Shown here: one piece after another, positions 18,166 through 28,107 of the stretch | How positions within the stretch are numbered: the first letter of the stretch is position 1 | Layout: the number at the start of each line of letters is the position of its first letter | Assembly (NCBI RefSeq): GCF_024721995.1 | Contig: NZ_JANQBC010000008.1 | Span: 243,860-307,859, forward strand | Direction of reading: 5' to 3' | Length of the DNA stretch: 64,000 nt | Origin: Paenibacillus radicibacter | Lineage (GTDB): Bacteria > Bacillota > Bacilli > Paenibacillales > NBRC-103111 | Notes under the pieces: model-generated | Databases searched by the model: none | Told to the model about the DNA's origin: nothing | Seen by the model: the letters and a program-made list of their open reading frames with translations, nothing else | Made by a program: the position numbers and the translations under genes

Positions 18166-19212
18166 TTATGATTTTGTTAAGCAAGAACGAGAGTACGTAT
18201 GAATATAGCTTGTGAGTTCACGAAGCTTATCTAGTGATGCCTCAGGGAACAATCCGTGTCCAAGATTAAAAATAAATCCTGGCTGCGTAAGCCCTTCATC
18301 AATAATTTGCTTCGCATGTTCTTCAATCACAGACATCGGAGCTGTGAGTACGTAAGGGTCCAAGTTCCCTTGAACGGCAAAGCGATGATCTAGACGTTTA
18401 CGTCCTTCATTAATACCGATGCGCCAGTCAAGTCCGATTACATCTGCTTTAATATCATGTAAACTCGGGAGCAATTCACCCGATGCGACACCTGGGAAAT
18501 AAATTTTCACTTGTGGCAAGTCTGCAATTCCTTCGAAAATTCGCTTAATCGTCGGCAACACATATCTTTCAAAGTCAGACGGTTTAAGTGCACCTACCCA
18601 AGAATCAAATAGCTGAATCGCTTTCGCGCCATTTGCAATTTGAGCACGCAAATAAGTCGTCACCATATCACCAAGCTTATCCATCAGCGCAAACCACACT
18701 TCCGGATTCCCGTACATCATCTCTTTCGTACGAATATAGCTCTTGGAAGGGCGACCTTCGATTAAATAGGATGCAATCGTAAATGGTGCACCTGCAAACG
18801 TAATAAGAGGAACCGTTAATTCACGATCCAAGATGCGAATTGTCTCAAGCACATGCCCAAGATCTCCTTCTACATCTATAGGACGAAGACGCTCCACATC
18901 GGCTTTTGTGCGAATCGGATTGTCAATCACAGGACCAACGTTCGCAACTATATCAAAATCAATACCGATCGAAGCAACCGGATTCATAATATCTGAATAT
19001 AAAATAGCAGCATCAACGCCTAGCTTCTGAACAGGCATTAACGTAACCTCTGCAGCAAGCTCAGGTTGTGCACAAATTTCTAGTAAAGAATACTTCTCTT
19101 TTATTTTTCGATAATCAGGATCGTAACGTCCAGCTTGGCGCATATACCATACGGGTAGCGTGTCAATCTCTTGTTTCCTGCAAGCACGTATAAAGTTATC
19201 GTTGTAAGTCAT
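18166..19212 (-). CDS. hemE: Uroporphyrinogen decarboxylase
   Basis: This protein of about 348 residues carries the family motifs PVWYMRQAGRYDPDYR near residue 20 and GAPFTIASYLIEG. FNLGHGLFPEA lies near the C-terminus. It removes four carboxyl groups from uroporphyrinogen III to give coproporphyrinogen III. The ATG at 19212 has GAGGTG just upstream and is preferred over the frame opening at 19239. A stem-loop at 19319-19349 separates it from hemB, so hemEHYL may be partly uncoupled from the upstream genes. Confidence 0.95.
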   Translation of the reverse strand: MTYNDNFIRACRKQEIDTLPVWYMRQAGRYDPDYRKIKEKYSLLEICAQPELAAEVTLMPVQKLGVDAAILYSDIMNPVASIGIDFDIVANVGPVIDNPIRTKADVERLRPIDVEGDLGHVLETIRILDRELTVPLITFAGAPFTIASYLIEGRPSKSYIRTKEMMYGNPEVWFALMDKLGDMVTTYLRAQIANGAKAIQLFDSWVGALKPSDFERYVLPTIKRIFEGIADLPQVKIYFPGVASGELLPSLHDIKADVIGLDWRIGINEGRKRLDHRFAVQGNLDPYVLTAPMSVIEEHAKQIIDEGLTQPGFIFNLGHGLFPEASLDKLRELTSYIHTYSRSCLTKS

Positions 19213-19318
19213 CAGACACCTCTTTGAAACTTTTTTCACTGCTACCTATTATTATGCCCTAAAGGCCTATGGGTCACAACCGAGCTACTGCCGGATTTTC
19301 CGACAAATATATGACAAA

Positions 19319-19349
19319 GAACCATGTTTCATCAAGAGAAACATGGTTC
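19319..19349. terminator. Intercistronic stem-loop between hemB and hemE
   Basis: A perfect 12-bp stem GAACCATGTTTC/GAAACATGGTTC with a 7-base loop. The minus strand continues with only TTTGTC, so it may be a weak terminator or an RNA-stability element rather than a full stop. Confidence 0.5.
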
Positions 19350-19402
19350 TAATAACAACATATGGCGCGCTTGCCAATGATCTATTTCACTCGCAACATC
19401 AA

Positions 19403-20398
19403 TTAATTTTGGCGAAGCCAGCTTGCCGCATCTTTTGCAAAATAAGTCAGGATAATATCAGCACCTGCACGCTTAAATCCTGTTAAAGTTTCTAGCACAA
19501 TCGCACGCTCATCGATCCAACCATTCGCTGCTGCTGCTTTCACCATAGAGTACTCAGCAGATACGTTATAAGCTACAATCGGCAAATCAAAATTGTCCTT
19601 CAGTCTACGAATGACGTCCATGTATGCAAGGGCAGGTTTCACCATTAAGAAGTCCGCACCTTCAATGACATCACTCTCCGCTTCACGAAGTGCTTCCATA
19701 CTATTGGCTGGATCCATCTGATACGTCTTGCGATCTCCGAATTGAGGAGCAGAATGAGCAGCATCACGGAATGGGCCATAGAAAGCAGAAGAATATTTAA
19801 CGGAATAAGACATGATTGGAATATGAGACAATCCTGCTTCATCTAAACCTTCACGAATTGCCGCAACAAAGCCGTCCATCATATTGGATGGTGCAATAAT
19901 ATCAGCACCTGCTCGCGCTTGGGATACGGCAGTGCGTGTAAGTAACGCTAAAGACTCATCATTCGTTACATCCGCACGACCTGTTGTTGGATCATGATGG
20001 ATAACACCGCAATGACCTGTATTCGTGAACTGGCACAAGCAAGTGTCTGCAATGACAAGCAATTCAGGATACAACGCTTTAATGCGGCGAGTCGCCTGTT
20101 GAACGATCCCTTGCTCATCATAAGCAGATGAACCGACTTCATCCTTGTGATCCGGTACACCGAACAATAGAATGCCTTGAATGCCAAGTTCAGCAATCTG
20201 ATGCACTTCTTCATCCATACGATCTAATGAAAAATGATAAACACCCGGCATCGATGGAATCTCTTCCTTCACATTCGTATCATGTGTAACGAATAAAGGT
20301 TGAATAAGATCATGAACCGTAAGTGTGGTTTCACGAACTAAATTACGCATAGCAGCTGAGCTGCGCAAACGACGATGACGTACTGTAGGAAATGCCAT
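19403..20398 (-). CDS. hemB: Delta-aminolevulinic acid dehydratase (porphobilinogen synthase)
   Basis: This 331-residue enzyme condenses two 5-aminolevulinates into porphobilinogen. It has the zinc cysteine cluster [14 protein letters not shown]. The two Schiff-base lysine regions are [19 protein letters not shown] and [13 protein letters not shown]. It lies 26 bp after the cobA-hemD fusion gene in the same transcript. Confidence 0.95.
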   Translation of the reverse strand: MAFPTVRHRRLRSSAAMRNLVRETTLTVHDLIQPLFVTHDTNVKEEIPSMPGVYHFSLDRMDEEVHQIAELGIQGILLFGVPDHKDEVGSSAYDEQGIVQQATRRIKALYPELLVIADTCLCQFTNTGHCGVIHHDPTTGRADVTNDESLALLTRTAVSQARAGADIIAPSNMMDGFVAAIREGLDEAGLSHIPIMSYSVKYSSAFYGPFRDAAHSAPQFGDRKTYQMDPANSMEALREAESDVIEGADFLMVKPALAYMDVIRRLKDNFDLPIVAYNVSAEYSMVKAAAANGWIDERAIVLETLTGFKRAGADIILTYFAKDAASWLRQN

Positions 20399-20424
20399 AA
20401 CATTCCTCTCCCCTCTGAATCTCG

Positions 20425-21960
20425 TTAATCTCGTGATGTAATAAGCGCGTCAATAAGACCTTGAATCGTAGCTTCTTCGGCAAGTATCGACACATCCAGA
20501 CCAAATTCTCTTGCCGTCTCTGCTGTCTTGGGACCGATACAAGCTACTCGAACACCTGCAAGGAGTTCAATTGGCTCTTTCACACCGCTAGCTGCAAGAG
20601 CCTCAAACAAATTGCGTACAGTAGACGAACTTGTAAACGTAACGACACCAATTGCACGTTCTTCTAACAATCGAACAACTTCATCGCTGTCTTCCGTACA
20701 AGGGATATTCTCATAAGCTTCCACTTTCGAGACTTCAATACCTAGTAACGAAAGCTCCTCAGTCAAAAAGCCTCGTGCCAATCGATTGGTTGGAATAAGC
20801 ACCTTATCGCCTTGTTTGAGATGCGTACGAACCGCTTCTAGCAAATCTTCCGCTTGAAATTTCTCTGGATAAATATCGACTACAATGCCTCGCTCACTTA
20901 ATGCTTCTGCTGTTTTCGGACCAACTGCCGCAATCTTCGCACCAGTAAGTGCACGTATATCGAGTCCAAGCTCACGCAAACGGCGGAAGAAGTAATCCAC
21001 CCCGTTACTACTCGTGAAAAATACCCATTCATACGCAGCAAGGTTATGAAGTGCGTGATCTAGTGTCGCTAACACTTCCGGTGAAGTCGGTGCTTGAATG
21101 GAGATGACAGGGAATTCAATTGCTTCGCCCCCGAGTTCATCAATCGCTTCTGCAAGCTCGCTTGCTTGGCTTCTCGCCCGTGTCACTAGAATACGCTGAC
21201 CGAATAACGGCTTCTTCTCAAACCATGCAAGCTTCTCACGCAAGCTGACCACCTCACCGATAATAATGACAGCTGGTGATTGGAAGTTTGCTTCCCGTAC
21301 TTGATCGACGATCGTCTCAAGTGTGCCGACAAGCGTACGCTGCTCCATCCAAGTTCCCCAACGAATAATGGCTACAGGCGTACTTAACGGCTTGCCGTTA
21401 TCAATCAATCTCGAACAGATTTGCTCCAAGTTGGCAACACCCATCAAAAACACCATGGTGCCAACAGCCTTCGCCAAATGTTCCCATTCTAACCTAGAGT
21501 ATGTCTTATTCGGATATTCATGCCCAGTAACGACTGCAAAGGAAGACGTTAAATCGCGATACGTAACCGGAATTCCTGCATAAGCAGGTACGGCGATAGC
21601 CGAAGTGACACCTGGCACGATTTCAAACGCAATATTGTTATTAGCTAACGTTTCTGCTTCCTCGCCAACCCGACCAAATACAGTCGGATCGCCGCCTTTC
21701 AGGCGAGTGACGACATGACCTTCTATTGCTAAATCAACTAAAAGTTGATTGATTTCATGTTGTTTCATCATATGTTTGTCTGGCAGTTTACCGACAAATA
21801 TGAGCCTAGATCCCGTTTTACGGTGCTTAAGTAGGCGCGGTGAAGCGAGTCTGTCATAGACGATAACGTCCGCCTTTTGAATCGCTTCAAGTCCACGAAT
21901 CGTGATGAGTTTGGGATCCCCGGGGCCAGCCCCTACGAGATACACTTTCCCATGATTCAC
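20425..21960 (-). CDS. cobA-hemD: Fused uroporphyrinogen-III C-methyltransferase and uroporphyrinogen-III synthase
   Basis: This 511-residue fusion begins with a SUMT domain (about 1-245): [38 protein letters not shown] and a PGVTSA motif. A HemD domain follows (about 255-505; [42 protein letters not shown]). It both closes the tetrapyrrole ring and methylates it toward siroheme or cobalamin, so it stands at the heme/siroheme branch point. It starts at GTG, overlapping the hemC stop as GTGA, with GGGAGG upstream. Separate cobA and hemD genes are the B. subtilis arrangement; the fusion is found in clostridia and several paenibacilli. Confidence 0.93.
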   Translation of the reverse strand: MNHGKVYLVGAGPGDPKLITIRGLEAIQKADVIVYDRLASPRLLKHRKTGSRLIFVGKLPDKHMMKQHEINQLLVDLAIEGHVVTRLKGGDPTVFGRVGEEAETLANNNIAFEIVPGVTSAIAVPAYAGIPVTYRDLTSSFAVVTGHEYPNKTYSRLEWEHLAKAVGTMVFLMGVANLEQICSRLIDNGKPLSTPVAIIRWGTWMEQRTLVGTLETIVDQVREANFQSPAVIIIGEVVSLREKLAWFEKKPLFGQRILVTRARSQASELAEAIDELGGEAIEFPVISIQAPTSPEVLATLDHALHNLAAYEWVFFTSSNGVDYFFRRLRELGLDIRALTGAKIAAVGPKTAEALSERGIVVDIYPEKFQAEDLLEAVRTHLKQGDKVLIPTNRLARGFLTEELSLLGIEVSKVEAYENIPCTEDSDEVVRLLEERAIGVVTFTSSSTVRNLFEALAASGVKEPIELLAGVRVACIGPKTAETAREFGLDVSILAEEATIQGLIDALITSRD

Positions 21961-22913
21961 TGAACTTCCTCCCTCACCTCAGCTAAAATACGATCTGCGC
22001 CGCGAGCCTTGAGCTTCGCAGCGACTGCAAGTCCGAGCTCTTCCGGATTCGTACCGGAGAGCTCTTCGCGAAGGAGCGTCTTGCCATCGGGCGTACCCAC
22101 GATGGCAGAGATCGTAAGCAGCGGCTCCGCCCCGCTGCCTGTATCAGGCGCCACGACTGCGTAGGCGCCCAGAGGTACTTGGCAGCCGCCGTTGAGGCTG
22201 CCCAGGAACGCGCGCTCCGCTCGCACAGCGAGCGCGGTTGGTTCATGCTGGAACCTGCCGAGCAGTTCCAGGACAAAGCCATCGCCGCCGCGACATTCGA
22301 TGCACAGTGCCCCCTGCCCAACGGCAGGTACACAGTGCTCCGGCGGCAGCAAGTGCTCCGTGCGATCCGCCCAGCCCATCCGCCGCATACCGGCGGATGC
22401 GAGCACGATCGCATCAAAGCCTTCGGATTCGAGCTTGCGCAGCCTCGAATCGATATTACCACGGATCGATGCGATGCGCAGATCCGGACGTCTATGCTGC
22501 AGCTGGCTTGCGCGGCGCAGCGAGCTTGTGCCGACGAGTGCGCCTTGCGGCAGATCGTCGAGCGTGTATCCTTTTCCAGAGATTAAGCAATCTCTTGCAT
22601 CTTCACGCTCTGGAATCGCTCCAATCACTAGACCTTCTGGCAATTCAAATGGCATATCTTTCATCGAGTGAACGGCCATATCAATTTCACCGTCAAATAG
22701 CGCCTGTTCGATCTCTTTTACGAACAAGCCCTTACCACCGACTTTCGATAATGTCACGTCGAGGATCCGGTCACCCTTGGTTACAATTTTCTTGATCTCA
22801 AATTCACATGCGATGCCATGCTGCTCACACAATTGCTTCAATTGATCGACAACTTGTCCCGTCTGTGTCAATGCAAGAGCACTTTGTCTTGTTCCCACCA
22901 CAATCTTACGCAT
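21957..22913 (-). CDS. hemC: Hydroxymethylbilane synthase (porphobilinogen deaminase)
   Basis: This 318-residue enzyme links four porphobilinogens. It has VGTRQSALALTQTGQV, the Arg-rich GTSSLRRASQL and the cofactor-attachment Cys244 in NGGCQVPLGA. It overlaps sirC by 8 bp and cobA-hemD by 4 bp. The stretch 22010-22560 is clearly richer in G and C than the neighbouring genes, which produces long spurious open frames on the other strand. The protein itself is normal throughout. Confidence 0.95.
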   Translation of the reverse strand: MRKIVVGTRQSALALTQTGQVVDQLKQLCEQHGIACEFEIKKIVTKGDRILDVTLSKVGGKGLFVKEIEQALFDGEIDMAVHSMKDMPFELPEGLVIGAIPEREDARDCLISGKGYTLDDLPQGALVGTSSLRRASQLQHRRPDLRIASIRGNIDSRLRKLESEGFDAIVLASAGMRRMGWADRTEHLLPPEHCVPAVGQGALCIECRGGDGFVLELLGRFQHEPTALAVRAERAFLGSLNGGCQVPLGAYAVVAPDTGSGAEPLLTISAIVGTPDGKTLLREELSGTNPEELGLAVAAKLKARGADRILAEVREEVQ

Positions 22914-23628
22914 CGAATCTCTCCTCCCACAACTGCACTCTATTATTCAATCTATTTAATGTTGCTAGATTCGGCTGCAGCTCGAGCTCAAGCCAAATAA
23001 GCTCTTTTATCGGCAACCATACGGATTTCCCTTGTCGAATAAGCGGTAATAACTCCAACTTCAGAATACCACGGAACAATTCCTTCCGCTCTTCTCTTAA
23101 TTGTACCCAATCTTTCAACTTCACGCGAAGTTCTTGCAAAAATTCCAGATAAATCTCGTATTCTTCCCCATATCGCTCTTCGAGTTCTCGCTTAATCCCA
23201 GCAGCGAGTGCTGGACTTGCGCCACCTGTTGAGATCGTGATGTTAAGGTCGCCCCTTCGCAACACAGCAGGTACAGTGAAGTCACCGAACTGCGCATGAT
23301 CGACTCGACACACAAGAGCATGAGACTCAGCTGCATCACGAGCAACTTGCTCATTTATCGCTTGCTCTGAAGTAGCTGTGAATACAAGTCGATACGGATA
23401 CTTCTGAAAAATGTCCTTTGTATCACTCGTATAATTGCCTTCCAACCACACTACCAGACTATCATCAATTAAATCTTTCAATCGATCCGTGACATGAGGC
23501 GAGAGAAGATGTACGATTGCTCCGGCTTCTAACAAGCCGCTTACTTTACGTTCAGCTACTTGTCCGCCACCGACGACTAAACAAGTCTGATTCACGAGAT
23601 TGATCATAATCGGATAGGGATAACCCAT
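22906..23628 (-). CDS. sirC: Precorrin-2 dehydrogenase (siroheme synthase N-terminal/Met8p-like)
   Basis: This protein of about 240 residues starts at the ATG at 23628 with GGAAGTGA upstream. The longer frame from 23715 would lie inside ccsA. The NAD-binding motif TCLVVGGGQVAERK near residue 14 and the CysG-N pattern TATSEQAINEQVA and GDFTVPAVLRRGDLNITISTGGASPALA identify it. It oxidises precorrin-2 to sirohydrochlorin. The C-terminal helical domain is longer than in short SirC proteins, so ferrochelation cannot be excluded. No separate SirB is seen here. Confidence 0.88.
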   Translation of the reverse strand: MGYPYPIMINLVNQTCLVVGGGQVAERKVSGLLEAGAIVHLLSPHVTDRLKDLIDDSLVVWLEGNYTSDTKDIFQKYPYRLVFTATSEQAINEQVARDAAESHALVCRVDHAQFGDFTVPAVLRRGDLNITISTGGASPALAAGIKRELEERYGEEYEIYLEFLQELRVKLKDWVQLREERKELFRGILKLELLPLIRQGKSVWLPIKELIWLELELQPNLATLNRLNNRVQLWEERFDA

Positions 23629-23633
23629 GCTTA

Positions 23634-24452
23634 TCACTTCCAGCCGTGAAAGGTTGATATACCGTTTGTCACCACAAAATTTAAGACCACGATAGCAAAC
23701 GCAGCTAAATTCCATTTCGCAAGCCGAATACCAGGCAGTTTAATTCCATAATTCAAGAACAAGTACCCCGCATATACGAGCAGCAATGATAACGAGAAGA
23801 TGACCTTCACATCATAGAATAAAGTCGCGTCCCCTTCAATCGTTATCCAAGCAATTCCAAGTGCTAATGCTAACAATAACAACGGAAATCCAATAATCAC
23901 ACACTTATGCATATACTTCTCTGCATTATACAAAGCAGGCATCCGCTTCATCGTTGCCGACCAATCTTTCGTCTTAAGCTTGCGGTGAACAAATATATAC
24001 ATGCCCGAGAATACGGCACTAGCTGTAAACGCCACGTAACTTGCAAGCGCGAGTGTAATATGCATGAACAGCAGCTCATCACTCATTTTCCAATTCGCAA
24101 GAGAAGGCTTTACTGCTGGATTACTAAAGAAGTTAATCGCTAAGATCCCAAACCCAACGACATTAACGAGGAACACGAACAATTCAATTCGAACAAACCG
24201 ACTGACGATAAATGAAACGGTAATAATGAGCCATGAAAATAATAATAACGTCTCAAACATTGAAACATTATTCAAATGTTTGAGTGCGGATGTTACCAGA
24301 TACACGGTCTGAAGCACCCATACAAACAAAAGCAGCCCCGCACCCATCCGCTTAGCACTCCGGCTTGCCCGGGCAAAATCGGAGAAATAAAACAGAAGGC
24401 TCAGGGCATAGATATAGAGAATCGCATCATAAAACACACTGTGAGTAATCAT
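23634..24452 (-). CDS. hemX: HemX/CcsA family cytochrome c assembly-like membrane protein
   Basis: This 272-residue polytopic membrane protein has about eight hydrophobic segments and the CcsA-type WKMSDELLFMHITLALASYVAFTASAVFSGMYI region, in which conserved His and Trp residues bind heme in relatives. It sits 8 bp after hemA, as hemX does in B. subtilis, where HemX lowers HemA levels. Names in use are hemX, ccsA and ytpP-like. The role here is inferred from position. Confidence 0.85.
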   Translation of the reverse strand: MITHSVFYDAILYIYALSLLFYFSDFARASRSAKRMGAGLLLFVWVLQTVYLVTSALKHLNNVSMFETLLLFSWLIITVSFIVSRFVRIELFVFLVNVVGFGILAINFFSNPAVKPSLANWKMSDELLFMHITLALASYVAFTASAVFSGMYIFVHRKLKTKDWSATMKRMPALYNAEKYMHKCVIIGFPLLLLALALGIAWITIEGDATLFYDVKVIFSLSLLLVYAGYLFLNYGIKLPGIRLAKWNLAAFAIVVLNFVVTNGISTFHGWK

Positions 24453-24460
24453 AGGTTCCT

Positions 24461-25846
24461 CTATGGAAGAGCAAGCGTCGTCATCTCACGCTGCCATCCT
24501 TGCACGGTAGTTGATGACTGCTCATTTTCTTTACTGGGATTGTGCTGCTTCTCATCGGATTCCATATGCTGCTCAGCCAATATCTCTTCTAGTGCGAATA
24601 TTTGTGTAAAATAATCCAGTGCTTCATCACCATGACGCTGTGCGGACATTTCCTTAATTCGAACAATGGGATCACGTAGCATCTGATTCACAATGCTCTT
24701 CGTCAGCTTACGAATCACTTTGATCTGCCGCTCATCTAGCTCAGGCAGTTTCTTAAGCAAGCTGTCCATCGTCTCTTCGTGAACACTGCTCGCTTTTTGA
24801 TGAAGCGCTTGAATGAGAGGAGCTACACCGAGTGTACGCTGCCACATCTCAAAGGCAATCATCTCGTTATCAATCATCAGCTCAATTTTGGCTGCTTCTT
24901 TTTGGCGTTCTTCCATGTTGCTTTCAACAAGTGCTTCCAAATCATCGATATCGTACAAAAAGACGTTCGCAAGCTCGCCGATTTTCGGATCTGCATCACG
25001 TGGTACTGCGATATCCATCATAAAGAGTGGACGCGATTTACGCTGCGCCACAACCGTTTGCAGCATTTTGTGCGTTAAGACAAACTCTGTCGCACCTGTA
25101 GAGGTAATGACGACATCCACTTCAGTCAGCAGCTCTGCTAGACGCTCAAATTGACACGCTGTGCCCCCTGCCGACTCGGCAAGCTCAAGTGCCTTGCTGA
25201 ATGTTCGATTCACGACGTAAAGCTGTTTCAGTCCGCTAACGCGTAAGTGTTTGAGTGTAAGCTCTCCCATTTTGCCAGCACCGACGATTAGTACTTTCTT
25301 ATTCGCATAAGAACCAAATATACGTTTGCCAAGCTCGACTGCTGCATACGATACGGATACCGCGTTTTCTGCAATCGAAGTCTCGTAATGTGCGCGCTTA
25401 GCCGTTGTAATCGCTTGTTTGAACAATTCGTTGAACATCGTGCCTGTTGCTTGATTTTGCTGAGCAAGGAAGAAAGCATCTTTCACTTGTCCCAAAATTT
25501 GCGTCTCGCCAATAATCATTGAATTGAGTCCTGCTGTCACTTTAAATAAATGACGAATTGCCTTGTCTTCTTCATAGCTATATAAGTAATCCCGGAATTG
25601 CTCCCTAGGAACATTGAACCATTTTTCAATAAAACCACGGATGTAATGGGAATAGCGAGGAAGCTTATCCACCACCGCGTAAATTTCCGTACGATTACAT
25701 GTGGCTACAACGACACACTCAAGCACGCTTTTTGTATTCTTCAGTTCTTGCAATGCTTGTGGCAAGTCGCCTTGTGCGAATGTAAATTTCTCACGTACTT
25801 CTACTGGAGCTGTACGATGGTTTAAGCCGACGACAACAATATGCAT
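24461..25846 (-). CDS. hemA: Glutamyl-tRNA reductase
   Basis: This protein of about 461 residues reduces glutamyl-tRNA(Glu) to glutamate-1-semialdehyde, the first committed step of C5 heme synthesis. It starts MHIVVVGLNHRTAPVEVREK, and Cys50 in VVATCNRTEIYAV is the catalytic nucleophile. The NADPH domain is marked by VLIVGAGKMGELTLKHL and the C-terminal dimerisation helix ends near residue 430. The ATG at 25846 has AAGGA 10 bp upstream. It leads the heme operon behind a good SigA-type promoter. Confidence 0.95.
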   Translation of the reverse strand: MHIVVVGLNHRTAPVEVREKFTFAQGDLPQALQELKNTKSVLECVVVATCNRTEIYAVVDKLPRYSHYIRGFIEKWFNVPREQFRDYLYSYEEDKAIRHLFKVTAGLNSMIIGETQILGQVKDAFFLAQQNQATGTMFNELFKQAITTAKRAHYETSIAENAVSVSYAAVELGKRIFGSYANKKVLIVGAGKMGELTLKHLRVSGLKQLYVVNRTFSKALELAESAGGTACQFERLAELLTEVDVVITSTGATEFVLTHKMLQTVVAQRKSRPLFMMDIAVPRDADPKIGELANVFLYDIDDLEALVESNMEERQKEAAKIELMIDNEMIAFEMWQRTLGVAPLIQALHQKASSVHEETMDSLLKKLPELDERQIKVIRKLTKSIVNQMLRDPIVRIKEMSAQRHGDEALDYFTQIFALEEILAEQHMESDEKQHNPSKENEQSSTTVQGWQREMTTLALP

Positions 25847-25871
25847 GTGTCTCACTTCCTTCTTCGCCCGG

Positions 25872-25900
25872 ATTATATGCCATAGTACATTATATCACAA
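25872..25900 (-). promoter_or_regulatory. SigA-type promoter of the hemA operon
   Basis: On the minus strand a -35 TTGTGA (25895-25900) and a -10 TATAAT (25872-25877) are separated by exactly 17 bp. They lie 26 bp before the hemA ATG, leaving a leader of about 20 nt with no room for a riboswitch. Confidence 0.75.
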
Positions 25901-25931
25901 GCGAAAGTCCTAATCCTTAGCCAAGTTTGAA

Positions 25932-27404
25932 CTATCTATGAATTACTTGCGCTAGGTAAATCTTCCTACCACCCGAATCTTCATCGACCTGTACGTCAAA
26001 TTCGCCTTTAAGTTCTGTTGTATTAACTACAGCATGATTATTCTGAATCCGTATATCCGTTTCTTTGATCGGAATGATGTATTCCGCCTTGCTTCCAGCT
26101 TTATAGCGTATGCCGATCGTCTTCTGATTTGCCTGTATATGCACACCACCAAATTTACCAACCACATTCGTCAGCAAGTCAATCGCTACTGCATCAAGAT
26201 GAAATTGTCCATCTATGCGTATATTCAGTCCTTCATTACGATTGCGACTCGCAATCACAAGAAGCGGAATTTCCTTGTTATCATAATCACTTAAAAAGCT
26301 GCTAATTGCTTGATCTGTCTTGCGACTATTCTTCTGTGCAATATTTCGATAATTGTCCATTACATCTGCCCACTTCTCGATCTTAAGTGGGTTAATTCCT
26401 TCGAACAGCAGTTCAACCGGCGTTACGCCTTGCTCTGCTTTCTTCTTCCAACGCAAATCTGATTCATCGGCAATCAGACCCGCAAGCTTCACTAATTCAG
26501 CGCTTTCCTGCCTTATCGTCGTCACATCTTCACGAGTCGTCTCTTTCAACCGTCGAACCAAGTACGTCCGCAGCTTCGCCGTGTTCGCCTTCATACCAAG
26601 CTTACCATACGCGTCTGCCATCGTATCGACGTAATGTGCTGTCCCTTCCACTACATCTAAGCGTCTTACACGCTCTTCATCCTCTGGGAACTCCCACTTC
26701 CACATTTGATACATATACGCTGCATGCGTGAGATGTTTCTCCCGATTTTCTTTATCCAGATAAGCTTCATAAAGCTTATCAATCATAGCAAGGCGATACG
26801 TTCTCGGACCTATATCTATCGGATAGGAAAGCGAACGATCCTTCGATTGAGCGGGTAAGTTTTCATTCCATTTCGAAGATTGAACAATGTCATGAAATAG
26901 GACATGAGTCCCAAGAGGGAAAGCAAAAGGAGTTCCATAGGACATACCGAATTGATCAGAAGTCATGTATGTTTTGAGGTGATTCATAATCTCTTCTTGG
27001 TTCATATAGACAAGTACACTTGCTTGCCTTTGCCATTTACCCGCTGAATAACCACCTGGTATACCCTCAATATTGCTTGGCATCTCAAATGATCGGAGCA
27101 CTTCCTCCAGAGGCAGTTCCCGCAAACCTTTGGGGTACACATCCCACACACACTTACCGTCAGTTAGCAGCATATGAAAGCGCGAGAAGTTCACATTAGG
27201 CCAAATAACCGACATGTACGGCCAAACCTTACTCGACATCAGCTGCACATAATTGGCATATTCTTCTGAATTGCCTGCCTGTTTTTTATTTTGAATGTGT
27301 AATTGGTTAGAATCGCTATTCGGTCTTGCATCTTTCTTAATAGGAGCACAACCACTTGCAATCAGACACACACTAAGCATCATCACGGTGATTTTCTTCA
27401 TCAT
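25932..27404 (-). CDS. Lipoprotein resembling an inactivated gluzincin-type metallopeptidase
   Basis: This 490-residue protein has a lipoprotein signal (lipobox ASGC, Cys19) and should be anchored outside the membrane. The core shows H-V-L-F-H at residues 167-171 followed by DIVQ. A helix RLAMIDKLYEAYLDKEN and then VVEGTAHYVDTMADAYG (Glu254) come after. This order copies the HExxH...EGxAxY pattern of zinc peptidases, but Val replaces the catalytic Glu. The C-terminal 150 residues are strand-rich. No family name is recognised. It may bind a ligand or peptide without cleaving it. Confidence 0.75.
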   Translation of the reverse strand: MMKKITVMMLSVCLIASGCAPIKKDARPNSDSNQLHIQNKKQAGNSEEYANYVQLMSSKVWPYMSVIWPNVNFSRFHMLLTDGKCVWDVYPKGLRELPLEEVLRSFEMPSNIEGIPGGYSAGKWQRQASVLVYMNQEEIMNHLKTYMTSDQFGMSYGTPFAFPLGTHVLFHDIVQSSKWNENLPAQSKDRSLSYPIDIGPRTYRLAMIDKLYEAYLDKENREKHLTHAAYMYQMWKWEFPEDEERVRRLDVVEGTAHYVDTMADAYGKLGMKANTAKLRTYLVRRLKETTREDVTTIRQESAELVKLAGLIADESDLRWKKKAEQGVTPVELLFEGINPLKIEKWADVMDNYRNIAQKNSRKTDQAISSFLSDYDNKEIPLLVIASRNRNEGLNIRIDGQFHLDAVAIDLLTNVVGKFGGVHIQANQKTIGIRYKAGSKAEYIIPIKETDIRIQNNHAVVNTTELKGEFDVQVDEDSGGRKIYLAQVIHR

Positions 27405-27516
27405 GTTAACCGCTACCTTTCAGGTTACTTACCCATAATCTGGGACGTCCCCTTATTGTAACCATTCCTCAATCGCACTATTACGAACTGAGAATGTGGA
27501 TGCGGCATCACGTCAT

Positions 27517-28050
27517 TTATTTGTTTTGTAGTAACTTTCGCAGCTTGCTATTACTGTCTGAGAGAATCTTATTTTGCGTAGGTACTATTTCTTCTTTTGT
27601 AGTTAGCAGCTTTTCGTAGGCAGCATACATCTCACCTAGAAGTTTAGAAGCTTCTCTGAACACCTCAACCTCTTCACTCTTTAGCGGTCTTGATGCCCCT
27701 AGTTGCAGCCGCATCACATATTGCAGCAACTGCGGCATCCCATCGAGATCTGTAATCACGTCTTCTCCAAGTGCAGATCGTACTCGTTCATGGGTAAAAG
27801 AAACAGAGTATACCGCGCTTTTCACACCATCCAGCGCACTCGTCTGGGTCATTGGATTCAAGTTGCTAAGCTGTGAGCCTAACATCTCTAGTTGAAACAA
27901 GCTTACCTCATATAGCAGCTTTTCTGCGTTTCCATGATGTTCAGCATTGCCTCCACTGCCTCGCAATAATTGCACAGTTGGCCAAATTAGTACAATAGCC
28001 AGCACGATATACAGCACACTGCCATTTAATCGAAATGCTCGAAAACGCAT
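27517..28050 (-). CDS. Uncharacterised single-pass membrane protein
   Basis: About 177 residues from the ATG at 28050, which has AAGGGGG 12 bp upstream. The frame open from 28131 runs through the speD terminator and is not supported. A short basic N-terminus leads into one hydrophobic helix (VLYIVLAIVLIWPTVQLL). A soluble, mainly helical domain follows without Cys and probably lies outside the cell. No family is recognised. Confidence 0.65.
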   Translation of the reverse strand: MRFRAFRLNGSVLYIVLAIVLIWPTVQLLRGSGGNAEHHGNAEKLLYEVSLFQLEMLGSQLSNLNPMTQTSALDGVKSAVYSVSFTHERVRSALGEDVITDLDGMPQLLQYVMRLQLGASRPLKSEEVEVFREASKLLGEMYAAYEKLLTTKEEIVPTQNKILSDSNSKLRKLLQNK

Positions 28051-28107
28051 TGTTAATGGATGCCCCCTTGTCAATGTTTGTCTACTCTTTTCATTGTATG
28101 GGGGGCT

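Noticed and set aside
22192..22795. Long plus-strand open frames of up to 185 codons inside hemC
   Set aside because: They are shadows caused by the GC-rich patch; they lack ribosome binding sites and recognisable protein character, and the opposite frame is a clear HemC.
25856..25931. PerR box at the hemA promoter
   Set aside because: The A/T-rich promoter does not form the symmetric 15-bp PerR sequence.
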